Source: Actinobacteria bacterium OK074
GTDB lineage: Bacteria; Actinomycetota; Actinomycetes; Streptomycetales; Streptomycetaceae
Length of the DNA: 64,000 nucleotides
Direction of reading: 5' to 3'
Assembly: GCA_001298575.1 (NCBI GenBank)
Contig: LJCV01000296.1
Span: 1 to 64,000, forward strand
Part shown: positions 57,449 through 64,000 of the stretch, one piece after another
How the letters are laid out: every line of letters begins with the position of its first letter
Position numbering within the stretch: position 1 is the stretch's first letter
Position numbers and translations under genes: made by a program
Notes under the pieces: model-generated
Database searches by the model: none
The model's input: the letters and a program-made list of their open reading frames with translations, nothing else
What the model was told of the DNA's origin: nothing

Positions 57449-57952
57449 CTAGTCGCGCGAGTCGTACCACCGGTACATACCGGCCCGGCTGGCATCGGGG
57501 TCGAGCCGCTTCAGGACGGCTTCGGTGATGTCGGCGAGTTGGGCGATCTGGTCGGGTGTGAGTGCGTCGATCACGTGGTCTCGTACGAAGGTCACGTGGC
57601 CCGGGGCGGCCTGTCGCACCTTCTGCCAACCGGCCTCGGTGAGGCGGGCGTTGGTGGCGCGCCGGTCTCCCGGGCAGGGCACGCGTTCCAGCAGGCCGCG
57701 GGTTTCCAGGCGCTGCACGACGTGGGAGAGCCGGGCGAGGGTGGCGGTGGTGCCTTCGGCGAGCTTCGCCATCCGCATGGCGCGGTCGGGTGCCTCGGAG
57801 AGCATGGCGAGCACTTGGTAGTCGAAGTGGGTCAGCTGGGCGTCACGTCGCAGCTGGCCGTCCAGGGCCGTCGGCAGCAGTTCCAGCACGGCCGCGAGCC
57901 GTAGCCATGCCGACAGTTGCTTCTGGGTGAGCCATTGCGCGTCCACGGTCAC
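57449..57952 (-). CDS. MarR-family transcriptional regulator, 167 aa
   Basis: Winged-helix repressor: LRRDAQLTHFDYQVLAMLSEAP (dimer and first helices), MRMAKLAEGTTATLARLSHVVQRLETRGLLERVPCPGDRRATNARLTEAGWQ (recognition helix and wing with DxRxxx). GTG 57952 is the start used; a second GTG lies six bases inside. Two palindromic sites in the 134-base gap to the divergent VOC gene (57972-58016) are the likely operators for itself and its neighbour. Its stop lies seven bases from the NACHT gene stop, convergent. Confidence 0.9.
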   Translation of the reverse strand: MTVDAQWLTQKQLSAWLRLAAVLELLPTALDGQLRRDAQLTHFDYQVLAMLSEAPDRAMRMAKLAEGTTATLARLSHVVQRLETRGLLERVPCPGDRRATNARLTEAGWQKVRQAAPGHVTFVRDHVIDALTPDQIAQLADITEAVLKRLDPDASRAGMYRWYDSRD

Positions 57953-57971
57953 AGTATGTCACCACCGAATA

Positions 57972-58016
57972 GTTGTTGCTACAACCAAATTTGCATGACA
58001 TGGTTGTAGCTACAAC
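57972..58016. promoter_or_regulatory. Two MarR-type palindromic operators 31 bp apart
   Basis: GTTGTAGCTACAAC at 58003-58016 is a perfect 14-base palindrome; GTTGTTGCTACAAC at 57972-57985 differs by one base. Their centres are 31 bases apart, about three helical turns, and both lie between the divergent marR-like and VOC genes in an AT-rich patch. Confidence 0.82.
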
Positions 58017-58086
58017 AAAGTGGGGGCCGGTGCGGGCACTCGTACCTGTCACCCGCACCCGCCCCCACACCCGAAGGAGAATTCCC

Positions 58087-58587
58087 ATGAGCATCGGTCC
58101 GGTGCGCCTCAACCACGCCGTTCTGTTCGTGATGGACGTGACGCGATCCGAGCGGTTCTACACCAAGGTCTTCGGCATGGACGTCGTCCTGCGCGAACCC
58201 CGGGCCAACGCGGTGTTTCTGCGGTTGCCACGTTCGGTCCACGATCATGATCTCGGCCTCATGGGCGTCGGCTCGTCCGCGCCGCCCAAGCGACGCGGCG
58301 GGATCGGGCTCTATCACCTGGCCTGGCAGGTCGACACCATCGAAGAGCTCCAGCAGGCCCGCACCGTGTTGGCCGAAGCCGGCGCGTACACCGGAGAGTC
58401 CAGCCACAGCGGCACAACCAAGAGCGTGTACGGCGCCGATCCCGACGGCAACGAGTTCGAGATCCTGTGGATGGTCCCGCGCGACCAGTGGGACACGTAC
58501 GCGACCAACGTGCCCATCGAACGCCTTGACCTGGCAGCCGAGGTCAGCCGCTGGAGCGGCGTGCGCACCGCCGGCGAAATCCGCTGA
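58087..58587 (+). CDS. VOC-family dioxygenase/glyoxalase-like protein, 166 aa
   Basis: Vicinal-oxygen-chelate protein: VRLNHAVLFVMDVTRSERFYTKVFGMDVVLRE, then GLYHLAWQVDTIEELQQARTVLAEAGA and SVYGADPDGNEFEILWMVP. The positions of His (RLNHAV; YHLAW) and Glu (NEFEILW) match the metal-binding triad of catechol-2,3-dioxygenase-like members. It may detoxify or oxidise a compound sensed by the divergent MarR regulator; inference from context. ATG 58087 follows AAGGAGAATTCCC. Confidence 0.87.
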   Translation: MSIGPVRLNHAVLFVMDVTRSERFYTKVFGMDVVLREPRANAVFLRLPRSVHDHDLGLMGVGSSAPPKRRGGIGLYHLAWQVDTIEELQQARTVLAEAGAYTGESSHSGTTKSVYGADPDGNEFEILWMVPRDQWDTYATNVPIERLDLAAEVSRWSGVRTAGEIR

Positions 58588-58707
58588 TCAGCACTCCTCT
58601 CGGGCGCGTCACCGCCGAACTCGTCAAAGACCGCTGAACCCCGACGGCCGTCTCGGCCCACCATCACCCCGACCCGCCATCACCAACAGACCCCCAGGAG
58701 CGACACC

Positions 58708-59097
58708 ATGACCGCCCCCATCACCGACCCCATCACCCTCCTCGAACTCGACCTGGCCCGCCGCGAAGCCATGATCCGCGCCGACGTCCCCACCCTCACC
58801 GCGATGTTCGCCGACGACATGGTGTGGATCCACGGCAACGGCGGAGTGGACACCAAGCAGGGCCTGCTGGGCAGCATCGGTTCGGGAAGGACCAAGTACC
58901 TCGTCCTCGACTCCGTCGACGAGACCATCCGCTTCCACGGCGGCCTCGCCTTCCTCGGCGGAATCGCGGTCATCAAGGCCGATCTCGGCGGGCACGTTCT
59001 CGAACTCCGGAACCGTTACACCGTCGTGTGGGCGCCGGACGGGGACGACTGGAAAGTCGTCAGCTGGCAGTCCACCAACCTTCCCGGGGCTGTCTGA
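58708..59097 (+). CDS. SnoaL/DUF4440-like (NTF2-fold) protein, 129 aa
   Basis: NTF2-like cone-shaped fold: LLELDLARREAMIRADVPTLTAMFADDMVWIHGNGGVDTKQGLLGSI, then RFHGGLAFLGGIAVIKADLGGHVLELRNRYTVVWAPDGDDWKVVSWQSTNL. Members bind or modify small hydrophobic ligands, but many have no known enzyme role. It sits 120 bases after the VOC gene with its own ribosome site (CCAGGAGCGACACC) and is probably in the same MarR-controlled unit. Confidence 0.83.
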   Translation: MTAPITDPITLLELDLARREAMIRADVPTLTAMFADDMVWIHGNGGVDTKQGLLGSIGSGRTKYLVLDSVDETIRFHGGLAFLGGIAVIKADLGGHVLELRNRYTVVWAPDGDDWKVVSWQSTNLPGAV

Positions 59098-59183
59098 CCT
59101 TCGGCGAATCGACTACTGGGACGACCGGCATTTCGGTGCGTCACGGCGACGGCGCCGCCGTAGTGCAGTGGCGCCGTCGTGCA

Positions 59184-59209
59184 GCCTCGGGCCCCCGAAA
59201 GCCCGAGGC
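59184..59209. terminator. Bidirectional terminator between SnoaL-like gene and acyl-CoA operon
   Basis: GCCTCGGGC (59184-59192) pairs perfectly with GCCCGAGGC (59201-59209) around eight bases, followed by GTAAAAA on the plus strand. It ends two convergent units. Confidence 0.85.
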
Positions 59210-59224
59210 CGTAAAAACCCCTCC

Positions 59225-60397
59225 CTATCCCTCTCCCTGCCCCGCCACCCCCAACTCCCGCGCGATCAACATCCGTTGAACCTCGCTCGTCCCCTCCCCG
59301 ATCTCCAAGATCTTCGAGTCCCGCCACATCCGGGCCACCGGGTACTCGTTCATGAACCCGTACCCCCCGTGGATCTGCGTCGCGTCCCGCGCGTTGTCCA
59401 CCGCGATCGTCGACGAGTACAGCTTCGCCATCGCCGCCGCCTTCTTGAACGGCTCCCCGGCCACCAACCGCGACGCGGCGTCGTGCCAGGCCACCCGCGC
59501 CGTATGAGCCTTCATCTCCATGTCCGCGATCTTGAACTGGATCGCCTGGTACGACCCGATCGCGTTCCCGAACGCCCGCCGTTCGCGCGCGTACTTCACC
59601 GACTCGTCGACGCACCCCTGCGCGAGCCCGGTCGCGAGCGCGGAGATCGCGATGCGGCCCTCGTCGAGGATGCGCAGGAACTGCGCGTACCCCCGCCCCG
59701 CCTCACCCAGCAGGTTCGCCGCCGGGACCCGGACGTCGGAGAACGACAACTCCCTTGTGTCCGAGGCGTTCCAGCCCACCTTCGAGTACGGCGCCGCCAC
59801 CGTGAACCCCGGCGTACCGGACGGCACGATGATCGACGAGATCAGCGGGGCGCCGTCCGGTTTGCGGCCCGTCACCGCCGTCACCGTGACCAGGCCCGTG
59901 ATGTCCGTCCCCGAGTTGGTGATGAAGCACTTGGTGCCGTTGATCACCCATTCGTCCGTCGACTTGTCCAGGACCGCCGTCGTCCGTGTAGCCCCCGCGT
60001 CGCTGCCGCCGTCCGGTTCCGTGAGGCCGAACGCGCCCAGGATCTCCCCGGCGCACAACCGGGGCAGCCACTCCCGCTTCTGTTCCGCCGTGCCGTACCG
60101 GAACACCGGCATCGCGCCCAGCGACACCCCCGCTTCGAGGGTGATGGCGACCGACGAGTCCACCCGCGCCAGCTCCTCCAGCGCCACGCCGAGCGCGAAG
60201 TAGTCGCCGCCCATGCCGCCGTACTCCTCCGGGAACGGCAGCCCGAACAGGCCCATGCGGCCCATCTGGCGCACGATCTCGTACGGGAACTCGTGCCGCT
60301 CGTAGAAGTCGCCGATCTTGGGGGCCACGACGTCGTGCGCGAACTCCTCGACCGTGCGGCGGAGTTCCTCCAGTTCGGGGGTGAGACGGTGGTCCAT
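59225..60397 (-). CDS. acdH: Acyl-CoA dehydrogenase (AcdH/isovaleryl-CoA type), 390 aa
   Basis: FAD-dependent acyl-CoA dehydrogenase of normal length that forms the alpha-beta double bond, here probably on branched-chain (isovaleryl-type) acyl-CoA from leucine or valine. Signatures: AFGLTEPDGGSDAGATRTTA (flavin site), ITNSGTDITGLVTVTAV, QAIQFKIADMEMKAHTARV and QIHGGYGFMNEYPVARMWRD. The end is ILEIGEGTSEVQRMLIARELG, with Glu at the canonical base position. ATG 60397 is chosen for its AGGAG spacing; an in-frame GTG at 60406 overlaps the preceding stop (GTGA). It is the last gene of the operon. Confidence 0.9.
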   Translation of the reverse strand: MDHRLTPELEELRRTVEEFAHDVVAPKIGDFYERHEFPYEIVRQMGRMGLFGLPFPEEYGGMGGDYFALGVALEELARVDSSVAITLEAGVSLGAMPVFRYGTAEQKREWLPRLCAGEILGAFGLTEPDGGSDAGATRTTAVLDKSTDEWVINGTKCFITNSGTDITGLVTVTAVTGRKPDGAPLISSIIVPSGTPGFTVAAPYSKVGWNASDTRELSFSDVRVPAANLLGEAGRGYAQFLRILDEGRIAISALATGLAQGCVDESVKYARERRAFGNAIGSYQAIQFKIADMEMKAHTARVAWHDAASRLVAGEPFKKAAAMAKLYSSTIAVDNARDATQIHGGYGFMNEYPVARMWRDSKILEIGEGTSEVQRMLIARELGVAGQGEG

Positions 60398-60402
60398 GGC
60401 GG

Positions 60403-61344
60403 TCACTGCTCCTTGTGAGAGAGGGCGCGGACGGTGCGGGACGGGCTCGGGCGGCCCAGCTGCTCCGCCATCCACGCGCTCGTGGCGACGAGCCGCCCCA
60501 GGTCCACCCCCGTGTCGATGCCGAGGCCCCGCAGCATCCACACCAGGTCCTCCGTGGCGAGGTTCCCGGTGGCGGACTTCGCGAACGGGCAGCCGCCGAG
60601 GCCGCCCGCGGACGCGTCGACCGTGGTCACGCCGTGCTGGAGCGATGCCAGGGTGTTGGCGAGCGCCTGCCCGTACGTGTCGTGGAAGTGGACGCCCAAC
60701 TTGTCGGTGGGGACGCCCTGTTCGTTCAGTGCCGACAGAAGTTCCTGTACGTGGCCCGGTGTTGCCACGCCGATCGTGTCGCCCAGGCTCAACTCGTCGC
60801 AGCCCATGTCGAGCAGCGCCCTGCACACGCGCACCACCTGGGCGACGGGGACCGCGCCCTCCCACGGGTCGCCGAAGCACATCGACAAGTAGCCGCGGAC
60901 ATGGCCGTCGTGGGCCTTCGCCTTGGCCACCACCGGCGCGAACATCGCGAGCGCCTCGTCCACCGTGCGGTTGAGGTTGGCCTTGGCGAAGGACTCCGTC
61001 GCGCTGGCGAACACGGCCACCCGGCGGGCGCCGAGCGCCAGGGCCCGGTCCAGGCCGCGTTCGTTCGGCACCAGGACCGGCAGGGCCACCTCCAGATCGC
61101 TCACCAGCGGGAACAGCTGTTCCGCGTCCGCCAGTTGGGGCACCCACTTGGGGTGGACGAAGCTGGTGGCCTCGATCGTGGTCAGGCCCGCGGCGGCCAG
61201 GCGGCGGACGAACTCCGCCTTCACCGCCGTCGGCACCGTCGTCTTCTCGTTCTGCAGGCCGTCGCGCGCGCCGACCTCGTGGATCCGGACGCGGGCGGGC
61301 AGGTCCGCGGCCGGTACGACCATGGGGAGCCCCGGAACGGTCAT
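60403..61344 (-). CDS. Hydroxymethylglutaryl-CoA lyase, 313 aa
   Basis: TIM-barrel lyase cleaving HMG-CoA to acetoacetate and acetyl-CoA, the last step of leucine breakdown. Seen: VRIHEVGARDGLQNEKTTVPT (metal site with Arg-Asp), GTIEATSFVHPKWVPQLAD-type segment, HFHDTYGQALANTLASL (His ligands) and the active-site cysteine loop GLGGCPFAKSATGNLATED near residue 262. ATG 61344 overlaps the carboxylase stop by four bases (ATGA). Close relatives act on citramalyl- or methylmalonyl-type substrates, but the neighbours support the leucine pathway. Confidence 0.92.
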   Translation of the reverse strand: MTVPGLPMVVPAADLPARVRIHEVGARDGLQNEKTTVPTAVKAEFVRRLAAAGLTTIEATSFVHPKWVPQLADAEQLFPLVSDLEVALPVLVPNERGLDRALALGARRVAVFASATESFAKANLNRTVDEALAMFAPVVAKAKAHDGHVRGYLSMCFGDPWEGAVPVAQVVRVCRALLDMGCDELSLGDTIGVATPGHVQELLSALNEQGVPTDKLGVHFHDTYGQALANTLASLQHGVTTVDASAGGLGGCPFAKSATGNLATEDLVWMLRGLGIDTGVDLGRLVATSAWMAEQLGRPSPSRTVRALSHKEQ

Positions 61345-63335
61345 TCCGCCACCTCCTCGTGTGCCGAGCCAACTTCTGCGACGGCTTCTGCGACGACTTG
61401 GGGTGTGACGACGGCGAGCACCTGGTCCATGGCGACCGTCGTCCCCGCTTTCACGTCCAGTTCGGCGACGGTGCCGGCGTGCGGGGCGGCGATGACGTGC
61501 TCCATCTTCATCGCCTCCACCACCAACAGGCTCTGCCCGGCGGCCACTTCGTCCCCGACCGCCACCTTCACCACGGTCACCGTGCCCGGCATGGGCGCGG
61601 TCAGGGCGTCCGCGCCCGCGTGCGCCGCGTGGGTCAGCGAGGCGGCCACCGGGTCGTGGTCCCGGACCTGCCAGGCGTCGCCGTCGCGGCCGAGCCAGTC
61701 GCCCGCGCGGTCGAAGGTGTGCCGGACGCCGTCCAGGACGACCGACACGCTTTCCGCGCCCACCGCGTGCGTGCCGCGCGGCCGGTGCGTGACGGGGTCG
61801 AGCCCCGGCACCCTCAACTCGAAGGCCACCGGCCTCGGTTCGCCCCCGAGCCGCCAGCCGCTCGGTACCGAGAACGGGTCCGTCCAGCCCTCGCCCTCGG
61901 GTGGCCGCAGCGCCTCCAGCCGGACGGCGGCGGCGGCCTCGTAGACCTCCTCGGGTACGTCGGCGGAGACCAGCCCCGCCGCCTCCCGCTCCACCAGTCC
62001 GGTGTCCAACTCGCCCGCCACCACCGCCGGATGGGCCAGCAGCCGGCGCAGGAACCCGGCGTTCGTCGGCACCCCCAGCGTGGCCGTCTCCGCCAGTGCC
62101 GCCCGCAGTCTCCGCAGCGCCGTCGCGCGGTCGGGGCCGTGGGCGATCACCTTGGCGAGCATCGGGTCGTACAGGCTGCCGACCTCGGTGCCCTCGCTCA
62201 GCCCGGAGTCGGTGCGCACGCCGGGGCCGGAGGGCTCCCGCAGCAGCAGTACTTCGCCGCCCGACGGCAGGAAACCCCGGGCACCCTCTTTGAACGACAC
62301 GGTCTCCGCACAGATCCGCGCCTCCACCGCGTGCCCCGTAAGCCGCACGTCCTCCTGCCCCAGTGCCAGCCGTTCGCCCGCCGCCACCCGGAGCTGCCAT
62401 TCCACCAGGTCCAGGCCCGTGACCAGCTCCGTCACCGGGTGTTCCACCTGGAGGCGGGTGTTCATCTCCATGAAGCAGTACGCGGCCGGGTCTCCGCCCG
62501 GCACGATGAACTCGACCGTGCCCGCGCCCTCGTACCCGCACGAGCGGGCCGCCTGGACCGCCGCCTCGCCCATCGACGCGCGCGTGGCCTCGTCCAGCAG
62601 GACGCTGGGGGCCTCCTCGATGATCTTCTGGTGGCGGCGTTGGAGGGAGCATTCGCGCTCGCCCAGGTGGATCACCTGGCCGTGCGCGTCCGCCAGGATC
62701 TGGATCTCGATGTGGCGGGGGCGGTCGATCCAGCGCTCCACGAGCAGGGTGTCGTCGCCGAAGGAGGCGCGGGCCTCGCGGCGGGCGGCGGCGATCTCCT
62801 CCGCCAGCAGCGACAGGTCCTGGACCAGGCGCATGCCCTTGCCGCCGCCGCCCGCGCTCGGCTTCAGCAGGACGGGGGCGCCGATCTCCCGTGCCGCGTC
62901 CGCGAGTTGGGCGTCGGTCAGGCCGCTGCCGCTGGAGCCCGGCACCACCGGCACCCCGGCCGCCCGGACCGTCTCCTTGGCGCGGATCTTGTCGCCCATC
63001 AGCGTGATCGCGTCCGCCGGCGGCCCGATGAACACCAGCCCGGCCTCGGCGCACGCGCGCGCGAAGGCCGCGTTCTCCGCGAGGAAGCCGTACCCGGGGT
63101 GGACCGCCTGGGCGCCGGTGCGCGCGGCGGCCTCCAGCAGTCGCTCGGCCGACAGGTAGCTCTCGGCCGCGGGTGCCGGGCCCAGCCGTACCGCGGTGTC
63201 GGCCTCGCGCACGTGGCGGGCGTCCGCGTCGGCGTCGGAGAAGACGGCCACCGAGCGCACGCCCAGCGCCCGCAGGGTCCGGACGACCCGGACCGCGATC
63301 TCGCCCCGGTTGGCCACCAGCACTGTGTCGAACAT
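61341..63335 (-). CDS. Acyl-CoA carboxylase alpha subunit (biotin carboxylase-BCCP fusion), 664 aa
   Basis: Probably the 3-methylcrotonyl-CoA carboxylase alpha chain. Biotin carboxylase domain at 1-450: FDTVLVANRGEIAVRVVRT, the ATP-grasp loop KPSAGGGGKGMRLV, the catalytic region ECSLQRRHQKIIEEAPS and MEMNTRLQVEHPVTEL. A middle beta domain follows, then the biotin carrier domain with biotinylated Lys in VVEAMKMEHVI (about 630). ATG 63335 follows GGGGGGATCGGACC. It lies 14 bases after the beta-subunit gene and overlaps the lyase gene, so all four genes form one operon. Confidence 0.93.
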   Translation of the reverse strand: MFDTVLVANRGEIAVRVVRTLRALGVRSVAVFSDADADARHVREADTAVRLGPAPAAESYLSAERLLEAAARTGAQAVHPGYGFLAENAAFARACAEAGLVFIGPPADAITLMGDKIRAKETVRAAGVPVVPGSSGSGLTDAQLADAAREIGAPVLLKPSAGGGGKGMRLVQDLSLLAEEIAAARREARASFGDDTLLVERWIDRPRHIEIQILADAHGQVIHLGERECSLQRRHQKIIEEAPSVLLDEATRASMGEAAVQAARSCGYEGAGTVEFIVPGGDPAAYCFMEMNTRLQVEHPVTELVTGLDLVEWQLRVAAGERLALGQEDVRLTGHAVEARICAETVSFKEGARGFLPSGGEVLLLREPSGPGVRTDSGLSEGTEVGSLYDPMLAKVIAHGPDRATALRRLRAALAETATLGVPTNAGFLRRLLAHPAVVAGELDTGLVEREAAGLVSADVPEEVYEAAAAVRLEALRPPEGEGWTDPFSVPSGWRLGGEPRPVAFELRVPGLDPVTHRPRGTHAVGAESVSVVLDGVRHTFDRAGDWLGRDGDAWQVRDHDPVAASLTHAAHAGADALTAPMPGTVTVVKVAVGDEVAAGQSLLVVEAMKMEHVIAAPHAGTVAELDVKAGTTVAMDQVLAVVTPQVVAEAVAEVGSAHEEVAE

Positions 63336-63349
63336 GGTCCGATCCCCCC

Positions 63350-64000
<651 letters not shown>

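Overview
The window is GC-rich actinobacterial DNA. Its gene content and order point to Streptomyces: an adpA gene with a single TTA (bldA-type) codon next to ornA, a cellobiose locus controlled by CebR boxes, a desferrioxamine receptor under an iron box, GTG and TTG starts, and many four-base GTGA/ATGA gene overlaps. From memory, the stretch 31.9-64 kb runs in the same order as S. coelicolor SCO2798 (bglC) down to SCO2776, with local gains and losses.

Layout. 0-6.5 kb, all leftward: the partial end of a primase/polymerase-like gene, a small conserved gene, then an overlapping operon of an SF1 helicase-like ATPase, an unknown 530-residue protein and a Cys-containing PD-(D/E)XK nuclease, headed by a PAP2 membrane phosphatase. 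6.8-15.3 kb: a histidine phosphatase, a DNA-binding/TPR regulator with an orphan CRISPR-like repeat in its leader, a spermidine-synthase-like protein, a chloramphenicol-type MFS exporter, a membrane-anchored protein and a two-component system. 15.7-22.4 kb: a rightward galactoside operon (binding lipoprotein, two permeases, GH36, GH42). 22.5-31.8 kb: a small lipoprotein coupled to a 1,951-residue secreted repeat protein, a divergent DnaJ-type zinc-cluster membrane protein, a Gly-rich membrane protein and a 5'-truncated cupin gene. 31.9-38.4 kb: bglC-cebG-cebF-cebE and divergent cebR. 38.3-50.4 kb: conserved chromosome with a GNAT, tRNA-His, ornA, adpA, a universal stress protein, a SatP-type acetate transporter, glmS, a purple-acid-phosphatase-like enzyme, a DUF4429 protein and desE. 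50.7-59.1 kb: an accessory block with cell-wall enzymes, a trypco2 plus trypsin-NACHT-LRR pair, and a MarR/VOC/SnoaL-like cluster. 59.2-64 kb: a leucine or branched-chain acyl-CoA catabolic operon that runs off the right edge.

How the parts work together. Two sugar ABC systems lack an ATPase, which in Streptomyces is normally supplied by the shared MsiK. CebEFG would import cellobiose/cellotriose, BglC would hydrolyse it, and CebR would repress both through a perfect site before cebE and a one-mismatch site on the bglC start. The most unusual content is the NLR-like protease-NACHT-LRR protein with its trypco2 partner (a predicted conflict or immunity system), the three-gene nuclease/helicase operon, and the giant secreted repeat protein. 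The siderophore genes desABCD that I would expect beside desE are not in the window.
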